From Gari tellinella (Eukaryota > Mollusca > Bivalvia > Cardiida > Psammobiidae), in contig OV277860.1 in NCBI GenBank assembly GCA_922989275.2, forward strand, positions 46,384,400 through 46,448,399: a stretch of DNA of 64,000 nt, read 5' to 3'. Below the pieces are notes generated by a model. That model was not told the origin of the DNA. It did no database searches and saw only the letters and a program-made list of their open reading frames with translations. Positions 55,660-64,000 of the stretch are shown here, piece by piece. The translations under genes and the position numbers were made by a program. How positions within the stretch are numbered: the first letter of the stretch is position 1; each line of letters begins with the position of its first letter.

Positions 55660-56640
55660 AAGCTCTTCAAAACCAGTCAAAGACAACACAGAAATATCTC
55701 AAATGAGCTCTCTGCGTCATCCTTGTCCTGGGTGGGATATCCATAAACCCGTTTTAAGTAGAGTATAAGATATTGCATAATGCAGTTCAAAAACAACACA
55801 GAAAGGTCAAGGACGAAATTTCTGTGTTATTTTTTATCCCGAATTATCCAGAGACACCGATTCAGTATAAAAATCAAAGAGGGTGAACTGTGAAGATAAG
55901 AAACAGCACAGAAAGATCCCAAGTGATCCCTCTGTGCAATTTCTATCGAGAATAATCCACAAAAGCCGCATCTAATGTAAGCATTAATTTTGTCGTATAA
56001 TACAGGATAAAAACAGCTCAGAATGGTATTTAACCAGATTTCTGCCATGTTTCCATCCTGGATCATTCATAAACCCGCATAAGTATAAAAGTTTGGTTGT
56101 TGTACAATCCAGGTAAGAAACAACACAGAAATATCCGGATGATCTTTCTGAATCATTTCTACTCAGAATTGTCCATAAACTCGCACTTTGTACAACAATT
56201 TAGGATATTTTACAGCAGAACATACAGTTGGGGAGGTACAATGCAGGCAAAAAATGACACAGAAAGGTCCGAAATGATCCTTCTGCGTCACTTTTATCCT
56301 GGATTAACCATAAACCCACATTTTTTACAACTATTTATGGTCGTGTGTAATTCAGGCAAGACACAGCACAGAAAGTTCCTGGATGAACTCTCAGCATTAT
56401 CTCTATCCTGAGTTATCCATAAAGACCGCATTTAGTATATATTAAAAAACCGGAGAAAACAATAAGGATGGTGTGCAATGCAAGTCAAAAATAGCACAGA
56501 GAGATCGAAAATGAACCCTCTGCATTACTTTGGTCCCGAGTTATCCACCATCCGTATTTAGTATCAAGATCTAAAAAGATATACAATGTAGATAAAAACC
56601 ACACAGATGTTAACTAAAACAAGTTAACTATGGGTTAAAA
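55660..56640. repeat. Satellite-like tandem array, about 120 bp period
   Basis: About eight diverged units, each with AACAACACAGAAAG, a ...GATCCYTCTG... stretch, then ATCCTGAATTATCCATAAAC and CCGCATTTAGTATA. Each AACACAGAAAG...CTTTCTGTGTT pair could form a local stem. Confidence 0.75.
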
Positions 56641-56662
56641 ATATGGGTATGATAACCAGCTT

Positions 56663-57019
56663 CAGTGCTCTCTTTCTACAACAACACCAACTATTGTGAG
56701 GCAAATCATTGTATGTATTGTTCGGAAGGAGTAGAACAGGGAGGGAACTTGACTTACATATGCAAACAGCTTGAATCCAAATCAAACGCCGCTTTACGCG
56801 GCGTCTAGTCTGGATTCAAGCTGTTTGTTACTCGTCATTGTTTTTCATTCAGTCGAATGTCAATTATGTAACTTTGAGAAATACAGCACATGACAAAGTT
56901 AAGACGATATTGCAGCCGAAGAAAGGTTGGACATACTTGTCTTGTTTAGGGAACGGCGGAAAGTGTTATTGAAAGAAGAGAATCGTTGTTCAGAGGACCG
57001 TTGTGGAAAGGGAGCACTG
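56663..57019. mobile_element. MITE family C with hairpin A
   Basis: Ends CAGTGCTCTCTTTCTACAAC / GTTGTGGAAAGGGAGCACTG with TA at the right. Hairpin A at 56764-56826 (AACAGCTTGAATCCAAATCA, tip CCGCTTTACGCGG). Confidence 0.75.
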
Positions 57020-57279
57020 TAATTCGCGCAAGGCAGTTTCGGTTTATGGTCCTTTTAGATGTTTTATTAAACATGATACGTTCGTTCATTCATCTTATTG
57101 TCAACGGTCATAGGTGTAAAACATTTGCCGAGTTTGATATGCAGCTAACAGGCATACGGCCTATTGGAGTTCTACAATGATAGCTAATGGTTAAGGTCGA
57201 CATTATATGTCAAGGGATTGGCCCTTAGCTTTGGGATCCACTCCATATATCTGTTTCCTCTAAGATACATTTAATTTAA

Positions 57280-57472
57280 CCCTTCACTGCCATGACGTCA
57301 TCAAATTTATCCAATTGTCGTCTGTACTTTTTGCTCAAATTCAAACTTTAGGTATTTTAAATTAATGCAAAACAATTTGGATCCTAATCAGACGCCGCGT
57401 GACGTGACGTCTGGTCAGGATCCAAACTGTTTGCAAAAAAGCATTGTACTCGGGGAAGAGCAGTGAAAAGGG
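57280..57472. mobile_element. TTAA-2 MITE, inverted, with hairpin A
   Basis: TTAA|CCCTTCACTGCCATGACG at the left, CAGTGAAAAGGG at the right. Hairpin A at 57367-57433 (TTTGGATCCTAATCAGACG with mirror). Confidence 0.65.
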
Positions 57473-57689
57473 CCCCTTTTCTACTGTAGAATAGTATAAT
57501 AAATGAAAAGGTTTGGTCTCACGATCATGGTTTTCTTGTTTTATACCATTAGTGATACCCATCAATACTATTTTGTTCGAGATCGTGGTAACTAAGTAAA
57601 ACAGCTTTTAAGTTATAGGCCAATTTGATTGACCTGACAGGGCGTTGTTTCGATGCGGATTGCATTTCAACTTTGGGGGCGGCAGCACG

Positions 57690-57939
57690 ATCTTTTATTA
57701 GCAGAAGTTACCGTTGTCGTTCTTTCTCAACAATATATATCAGTGGACATTTTGACAGAAGGAATATAATGAAGAATGACAAACAGCTTGAATCTGGATC
57801 AGACGCGGCGTCTGATCTGGAATCAAGCTGTTTGAAAATGTAAACCAAGTCGTAATTTTCTCTCCATTTAACAACTCCCTCCGATCAACACACGCAATAT
57901 TTGTCTCCAATTTGGTGCTGTTGTAGAGAGGGAGCACTG
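57690..57939. mobile_element. Family C MITE with short-tip hairpin A
   Basis: Right end GTTGTAGAGAGGGAGCACTG|TA is clear, left end unclear. Hairpin at 57778-57835 has lost its tip: GATCAGACGC joins GGCGTCTGATC almost directly. Confidence 0.6.
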
Positions 57940-58119
57940 TACATACCTTTTTCACGTGGATATGGATGCACACATAAATTGTGTTTCTCCATGTTGAAAG
58001 TATCGGACAATAATTATATAATTCGGAACATTACCTATCATCCCTAAAATCAAAAGTAAATAAGTTTATTTTTGCCAAAGGTTAGCTCCGCCCTGCCAGG
58101 TGAAAAATTCGATATATAA

Positions 58120-59130
58120 CAAGATATACTGCTCATCAAGGCTTTACGTTTTACTTTCAACCAACTTTAAGTGGTAACCTGTGTTCAAACCTACAAACAG
58201 GCTATGGAGAAATGGGTTAAGCATAATGAAATATGGTTATGAATAGAAAATTAATAAACAATGAACTATGTCCGATAGCCTGGTAGTATGGTAGCTTAAA
58301 GCAGACTTAATGTAAAGCAGAATGCTCACAAAGGCATTCCGATTTACTTTAACCTGCTTTAAGTGGTGACCTGTATTCATCTAAAGAAACAGACTATGGG
58401 GTAATGGGTTAAGTATGATGTCATATAATTATCAATAAATAATGACAAATTTCTAATATCCTAACAGAGAATAGCTTAACACTGTTTTAAAGTAAAGCAG
58501 AAATCTCATCAAGGCAACCTGTTTACTTTTAACCACCTTTAAGAAGCGACAAGCCATGGAGTAATGGGTTATGTATTGGGTAATAAAATTATTAAGATGG
58601 TTTGACTAAACGATAAAATTATTCCGAAAGCCTTATGGTTGGTAGCTTAAAATAGGTTTAAAGTAAAGTATAATGCACATCAAGGCAATCTGTTTTACAT
58701 TCAACCAGCTTTATGTTCAACAATGTAAACATCCTATCGAGTAGTGGGTTAAATATGATGTCATATAAGTGTGAAAATACTAGAATAAAAAATGAAATAC
58801 TTATGAAATATATAATAGTTGGTGACTTAAAACAGTGTTACATATAAAGGCAATCAGTTGTACTTCTAACCAACTTTGTGTGGTAACCTTTGTGTAAATA
58901 AACAATGCATGGAGTAATGGGTTAATTACAATGCAAAATAATTATGAATAGATTATGAAAAAACATTAAGATGTTTCCTATATTCGAGCAGATTATAACT
59001 TAAAACAGGCTTAAAGTGAAGTAAAATGTGCACCTAAATTTAAGGAGCATTCCGTTTTACTTTAAACCAGCTTTAAACCTAAAAAGGTGATATGGAGTAA
59101 TGGGTTAGATATGTTGAAACATGATTATGA
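58120..59130. repeat. Tandem array of hairpin B units
   Basis: Five to six units of about 170 bp (hairpins near 58130, 58302, 58484, 58645, 58825, 58995). Each has an AGCTTAAA..AGG arm, AAAGTAAAGCAGAATG, a mirror arm TTTACTTTAACCTGCTTTAA, then ATGGAGTAATGGGTTAA, the right end of the TTAA-1 family. Divergence between units is high. Confidence 0.75.
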
Positions 59131-59341
59131 TTATGAATAAACAGTTGTAAAAAAATCGCTTTTTATTTTCAATCAATACAATGTAATAATGAGCTATTAA
59201 TAATGTTGATTCATGCTTTTCTTATAATAACTTAAAGTTTTTCCTGTCAATTCCTGAAAAGCATGAATAAATAACACATTTTGTGCAAAAAAATTGTATA
59301 ACCAATAATAAGAATGTTATACAGAAGGCTAAAGTCGATTT

Positions 59342-59481
59342 AGTCATTACGTGAAATGACTGGAGGTGTTTTTCAGTCATTACGCGTAATGACTGAAGAT
59401 TTTAGTCATTACGTGAAATGACTAAGTGAAACAGTCATTACGCGTAATGACTGAAAATTTTAGTCATTACGCGTAATGACT
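59342..59481. repeat. Array of five 20-bp palindromes
   Basis: Units at 59342, 59375, 59404, 59433 and 59462. Units 2, 4 and 5 are the perfect palindrome AGTCATTACGCGTAATGACT; units 1 and 3 are AGTCATTACGTGAAATGACT. Spacing is 29 bp after the first gap of 33. Spacers are 9 bp (13 in the first) and AT-rich, alternating in sequence, so a two-unit repeat of 58 bp is also present. Confidence 0.95.
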
Positions 59482-59512
59482 GATTACCCAGATTGACTGT
59501 ATCATATACACA

Positions 59513-59758
59513 CAGTGGAGAATCTGTTATTCTTTCCCGTTTAAACGCAAACGTACGCAAACGCAAAGCACTAAAACGTAAAAAAGAACAACTTATGGAC
59601 AATTCTGATAATTATTGTTTATCTTGGTGGCAAACAGTTTGGAGCCTGATCAGACGCCGAGTTACCCGGCGTCTGATCTGGCTCCAAACTGTTTGCACTG
59701 CAAATAATAGTTTTAGCGTAAACGCGTTTATTGGGAAAGAATAACAGATTCTTCACTG
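59513..59758. mobile_element. MITE family A with hairpin A
   Basis: 246 bp, ends CAGTGGAGAATCTGTTATTC / CAGATTCTTCACTG, TA on the right and CA on the left. Hairpin A at 59630-59695. Close to the copy at 32346. Confidence 0.85.
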
Positions 59759-60164
59759 TAACTCGTGCAGTGTAAAAAGCCCCGTCAACATCTTTTAGCA
59801 TATAAATCATCTGACATAATCTAGCTGATACGAAAAAAGATTGAGAACCCAATTTGTTCAAATCTTACAAAGGATTATCAAAAAAAGAGGAAAAATAATC
59901 TATACAAGCGTGGATTACTTTCTCGTATTCTCAGGGGTTCTCGTATTATTGGGGTTGTGGAAAACGGGTAAAATGGACGCTTCTGACATCTGGAAATATA
60001 TCATCTGTTTTCCTTCGATAAATCAATGCTGTTCACGCTTGAAAAGTAGGTATCAACCTCGGCTGAAGCCTTGGTTGACATCACTTGCCTCGGATGAACA
60101 ATCCGTTCTCTCCTCTTCTGTGAGATGTGATATTTATATATTGCCACATTACTACAATTAGTAT

Positions 60165-60381
60165 CCGTCCAAAACACGTTATTATTTCCCAATAAATGCG
60201 TTTATGGTAAAACAATGATGTCCACTTCAAACAGTTTTGAGCCAGATCAGATGCCTGATAACCCTGCGTCTGATCAGGTTCCAAGCTATGTTCCCCATGT
60301 TAAGATAAACTTTAAAAATACAATGTTATGATAACATTTATTGCATTGCGTTTCGTTTGTGTGACCACGTATTTTCCTCTA
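60165..60381. mobile_element. Degenerate family A MITE next to exon 3
   Basis: AACACGTTATTATTTCCCAA at the left and CCACGTATTTTCCTCTATA at the right are worn family-A ends. Diverged hairpin A at 60225-60292. Its right end lies 12 bp before exon 3 and seems to supply the pyrimidine tract TTTTCCTCT. Confidence 0.6.
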
Positions 60382-60393
60382 TATCCATGACAG

Positions 60394-60620
60394 GATCACT
60401 TGCTGCAAAAGTACAAGAAGGCTGCCAACTTTCGTATGCTGTCTCAGCTCCATTCCATGTCCTGGAATAAGACAAATCCCGGAAGTGACCTCATGCTTGG
60501 ACAGTTTGGAAACAGAAGCCAGAGCATATATGACAGGACGAAGCTCCTCCATGTTACTGACAGAATTGTGCCTGGCAGTCTATGGATACATGACGGTGGT
60601 GGTAAACGGGGATTTGCCAA
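60394..60620 (+). CDS. GT92 protein, exon 3 of 4
   Basis: Acceptor CATGACAG|GATCAC, donor GCCAA|GTAAGG. It enters in phase 0 and leaves in phase 2: 75 codons plus two bases. It continues the GT92 domain after the DTDEF exon (DHLLQKYKKAANFRML, ... YDRTKLLHVTDRIVPGS, LWIHDG). The late His-containing IHDG stretch matches the conserved second half of the family. Confidence 0.88.
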
Positions 60621-60661
60621 GTAAGGTTTTGTCCCGAGAAAACTTATTCTGTTCAAATTAA

Positions 60662-60834
60662 CCCATTTACACCAAGTGTATTCTTCCATGTTTATATATT
60701 GGATTAGTCCAATTTTTTATTAAAGGGATGCCTGGTCAAAATTTTCATTTTCATATTGTTTTATATTGAAATTCTTATCAGCAGTCTACACTGTTTGCCT
60801 ATGCCCCATATATGGGATCGTGGGCACACATGGG
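60662..60834. mobile_element. MITE family L, inverted, one hairpin arm lost
   Basis: TTAA on both sides (60658-60661, 60835-60838), ends CCCATTTACACC / GTGGGCACACATGGG. Only CAGTCTACACTGTTTGCC remains of the hairpin. Complement of 32107-32301. Confidence 0.75.
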
Positions 60835-61064
60835 TTAACGCTTTTATGCTTAACATACTATTTAGATTGGAACCAGTTTGAACCAGATCAGACGTTGTGT
60901 GACTCGATGTCTGATCACACTCCAAACCGTTTGCCACTCGGATTTACAAATTTTCCAACATCTATTATTTCTGCTACACTGTATTGCGTTTGTATTTAGT
61001 TTCATTCAAAACATTTTCAAAATATGATAAAATTGAGACATGCCTCGAATAACCTGACTAACAG

Positions 61065-61138
61065 CATTGCAAACAGCGTAGAGCAAGGCCAGCCGCCGCG
61101 TCAATGACGCGGCGGCTTGTCTTGATCGACACTGTTTG
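61065..61138. repeat. Hairpin A with a divergent inside
   Basis: GCAAACAGCGTAGAGCAAGG pairs with a mirror ending ACACTGTTTG; tip GCCGCCGCGTCAATGACGCGGCGGC. The outer 8 bases are those of hairpin A but the inside is unrelated. Flanks to 61640 hold nothing recognised. Confidence 0.75.
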
Positions 61139-61651
61139 ACACCCACATACATCTAAAACATTGTATGTATAGTTGTATTACATACATATTTGGCAGTGTA
61201 AACCAAACTGAGATACAGAGCCTTGGGTGACAACGGTGCTTGGTCTGTATAATGTTTCAATGAAATAATGCTGGTTTTATCATGGCACGGTTCATATAGT
61301 TTTTATTTCATTTTATTTTGTTTACGTTTAGTTTCTTTTAAACAGGAAAGAGTAACATATTCGCCATTGTAACGATTAAGAAAGAATTTGCACTCAAAGA
61401 TTATAAAACAACTCATATAAACACCCAAAATAAGCTTCAGAGAAGTTTTTCTAAGTTTACTGCACAATACTACATGGAAAACTAGGCAAACGGCTATGTT
61501 TTTCAGCTAGAAAAGTATTTCAAGATATCTTGTAGAGGTTCCCCAATGAATAATTAATGTGAAATATCTTTGGATCACTTATGCAAAACCTTTTTTCATT
61601 TTGGCCAGTAGTGTTTTTAAATATATAGCCATATGTGAAAAATCCGACATA

Positions 61652-61897
61652 CAGTGGAGAAAACGTTATTCTTTCCCGTTTAAACGAAACGAAACGCAAA
61701 CGCAAAGCACTAACACCTAGAAAAAAGCAGCTTTTTGACAATTCTTATAATTCATGTTTATCTTGGTGGCAAACAGTTTGGAGCCTGATCAGACGCCGGG
61801 TTACCCGGCGTCTGATCTGGCTCCAAACTGTTTGCAATAGAAATAATAGTTTTAGCATAAACGCATTTATTGGGAAAGAATAACGTTTTCTCCACTG
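61652..61897. mobile_element. MITE family A with hairpin A
   Basis: 246 bp, TA on both sides, ends CAGTGGAGAAAACGTTATTC / perfect mirror. Hairpin A at 61768-61834 with 32-bp arms. The most intact copy in the window. Confidence 0.9.
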
Positions 61898-62229
61898 TAC
61901 ATACTTTCCGTAATTTTGTTTCCAGCCAGGAAAATAATTTGTTTTTTCTGATAGAGTGTCACCCATGGATCACTTGTATAAATTAATTTAAATTTTGATC
62001 AGTAGAATTTGACAAGAAGATTTTTAAAGATTTTTTCAATTTTGTGAACTGTATTTTTGAAGACATCATACATATTACCATACAAGGAACAATACTATAA
62101 TGTTTTGATAAAATGTGTCATGTGGTTTCCAAGAAGAGGAAATTTCTAAATTTGGGGAGACAGTTCTTTAAAGAAGTGGACGTCGTGGCATCGAATGGGC
62201 TTAGATTAGTTGAACAATACATGTATATA

Positions 62230-62570
62230 CAGTACTCCCTCCCTACAACGGCCCTCTCAACAACGAATCTCTCCTTACAACGACTATTGCCGCAGTTCCC
62301 TAAACAAGACAATTATGTCCAACATATATACGGCTGCAATATCGTCTGCTTAAAATTGTCGTCTGCTGTTTTACTCAAAGTGACACAATTGGCAGAAAAA
62401 ATTATGAATGAAGAGTGACAAACAGCTTGAATCCAGATCAGACGCCGCGTTTCGCGGCGTCTGATCTGGATTTAAACTGTTTGCACATTTCCCTCCAATT
62501 AACGACTCCTTCCGAACAACGAACACAATTTGTGTCTCCCGTTGGGTGTCATTGTAGAGAGGGAGCGCTG
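62230..62570. mobile_element. MITE family C with hairpin A in intron 3
   Basis: 341 bp, TA on both sides, ends CAGTACTCCCTCCCTACAAC / mirror GAGGGAGCGCTG. Hairpin A at 62417-62483 (tip CCGCGTTTCGCGG). It ends 40 bp before exon 4. Confidence 0.88.
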
Positions 62571-62610
62571 TACAAACACGAGGGCACTAAATTGTTATAT
62601 CTTTTTACAG

Positions 62611-62809
62611 GGTCGTTTTGAAGGATACCGACGTCGTTTTGAAGCATTTTCGCTTATGTAATGAGGACTGGCTAAAGCCTAGCAAAGAACATAACAAACC
62701 TAACTATTGTTTTGGAGGGTTCCAAGTACATACCGATCCGTACATGGCTGAGGTGATTGCAGCAATAGGACCAAGTGTTCGAAACACCAAAAAGATTCTG
62801 AAACTGTGA
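62611..62809 (+). CDS. GT92 protein, exon 4 of 4
   Basis: Acceptor ATCTTTTTACAG|GGTCG; the first base completes the split Lys codon. 65 codons follow (VVLKDTDVVLKHFRLCNEDW ... RNTKKILKL) to TGA at 62807-62809. The total of the four exons is 1338 nt, a multiple of three. The C-terminal tail after the GT92 core is short. Confidence 0.87.
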
Positions 62810-62982
62810 CAAGGCCTGATATTCAAGAACATATATTAACTCTTCATCAACTTTTCTTTTAGTTAGACGAACGACCAGGTACAATGGAAAAAGGTGTTTC
62901 TTCTTCCAAAAAATGGAACTAGATTCGACAACGATTCACTCGGTGTCTGACCAGGCACCAACTTGTGTGTAACTAATATTTC

Positions 62983-62988
62983 AATAAA
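62983..62988 (+). promoter_or_regulatory. Candidate polyadenylation signal of the GT92 gene
   Basis: AATAAA 174 bases after the stop codon, the first canonical hexamer downstream. A T-rich stretch follows. Confidence 0.5.
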
Positions 62989-63024
62989 TTGTCAACACTT
63001 TCGAAATCATATGATTTTCTACAT

Positions 63025-63880
63025 TTAATTGTATTGCGTTTGCATTCTATTTTGTCAATGTTGGAAATGTATTTTTCGCACTAACATCTAGGGACACACC
63101 TTAAACTCTAAATAGATTGGGTGGCTTTCAGCAGAAGCGACGTCCTTTTAATGGGTTGAAAAAAGGATGTAGACTCGGCATTGACTCACTTTATTTTGAA
63201 AATTTGACAATACAAGAAATGTAATCCCAGACCAGTTTAGCCCTTTCATTCTAAATGACGCTTTAAATCACGGTTGCAAACAATTTGGGTCCCGATCAGA
63301 CGCCCCATAACGTGGCGTCTGATCAGAAACCAAACTGTTTGACTCTTATATTGATATTTATTAAGTCATGCAACCTTATATCTAACATTGAAACGTGTCT
63401 AGCAGACAACAATGTTGAAGCAGACGACAATAAAGCGGTAAAAGGGTACAATTGTATTGTATTGCGTTTGCATTCTATTTTGTAAATATTGGAAATGTAT
63501 GTTTCGCACTAACATCTAGGGACACACCTTAAACTCTAAATAGATTGGATGACTTTCAGCAGAAGCGACGTCCTTTTAATGGGTCGAAAAAAGGTTGTAA
63601 ACTCGGCATTGACTCACTTTAATTTGAAATTTTTTGACAAAACAGGAAATGTATCCCCAGACCAGTTTAGCCCTTTTTCTCGAAATGACGCTTTAAAGCG
63701 CGGTTGCAAACGGTTTGGGTCCAGAAGAGACGCCGCGACACGCGGCGTCTGATAAGGACCCAAACTGTCTGACACTTATATTGATATTTATTAAGTCATA
63801 CAACCTCAAAGCTAACATTGAAACGTGTCTAGCAGACAACAATATATTGAAGCAGATGACAATAAAGCGGTAAAGGGGTA
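63025..63880. repeat. 428-bp tandem duplication carrying TTAA-2 elements
   Basis: Two copies (63025-63452, 63453-63880) aligned at ATTGCGTTTGCATTC (63033 and 63461). Each includes CTAGGGACACACCTTAAACT and a TTAA-2 element with hairpin A (63275-63341; 63704-63771). The copies have diverged moderately. Confidence 0.88.
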
Positions 63881-64000
63881 TAATTCTCCCGAATAATTGA
63901 TCATGTAAGGGTTAAAGCATTTCTTATGTCATATTTGACCAACATCAACTCTGTAGTGTATGGCCGTTGCTAGGGTAGCTTTGCGTTTATACTCAATGAA

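Noticed and set aside
59342..59481. CRISPR-like array
   Set aside because: Repeat spacing is regular, but repeats are full palindromes, spacers are 9-13 bp and alike, no cas genes exist and the DNA is animal.

Overview
This window is animal nuclear DNA, most likely from a bivalve or other mollusc. The evidence is one spliced gene with GT-AG introns, BEL/Pao and Ty3/Gypsy retrotransposons, L2/CR1-like LINE debris, a repeat typical of mollusc genomes (about 48.6 kb), and dense small inverted-repeat elements. No prokaryotic gene organisation is present, and the species cannot be fixed from the sequence.

Host gene: the only convincing gene is a plus-strand glycosyltransferase family 92 (GT92) gene in four coding exons (33524-34259, 54366-54541, 60394-60620, 62611-62809). 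Splice phases agree at all three junctions. The exon lengths sum to 1338 nt, which is 445 residues plus a stop. Intron 1 is 20.1 kb because retrotransposons have landed in it.

Retroelements: intron 1 holds a Ty3/Gypsy element (37553-47975, 92-bp LTRs, target duplication GATGT). A nearly intact BEL/Pao element sits inside it (38169-45440, LTRs about 99% identical, target duplication CACAC). The Gypsy element has lost RT-RNase H and the integrase core by two in-frame deletions. At 5827-9531 lies an internally deleted BEL/Pao derivative (target duplication ACATC). Its right LTR was later split by an L2/CR1-like LINE.

Small elements: the rest of the window is mostly short inverted-repeat elements of at least nine terminal types (TA, TTAA, CAG or 8-bp target duplications). 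Most carry one of two internal long hairpins. Hairpin A (ends GCAAACAG...CTGTTTGC, commonly with GATCAGACGCCG inside) occurs more than 30 times, inside at least seven terminal-repeat types. Hairpin B (GCTTAAAGCAGG...AAAGCAGAATG) occurs in two or three others and as a degenerate tandem array near 58-59 kb. Two larger foldback families (23087-28654; 29542-30728 with 49040-49984) carry inward-facing tRNA-like sequences ended by T-runs.

Layout: 1-5.1 kb small elements; 5.8-9.5 kb deleted BEL with nested LINE; 11-13 kb decayed ORFs; 14.9-22.5 kb inverted-repeat elements and tandem repeats; 23.1-28.7 kb giant foldback; 28.7-33.3 kb nested small elements; 33.5-62.8 kb GT92 gene with its element-filled introns; 63.0-63.9 kb tandem duplication. 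The strongest candidates for an undescribed system are the modular hairpin elements, the foldbacks with paired tRNA-like units, and a conserved-loop stem-loop with changing stems found three times downstream of the ORF stop in both the Gypsy and the BEL element.
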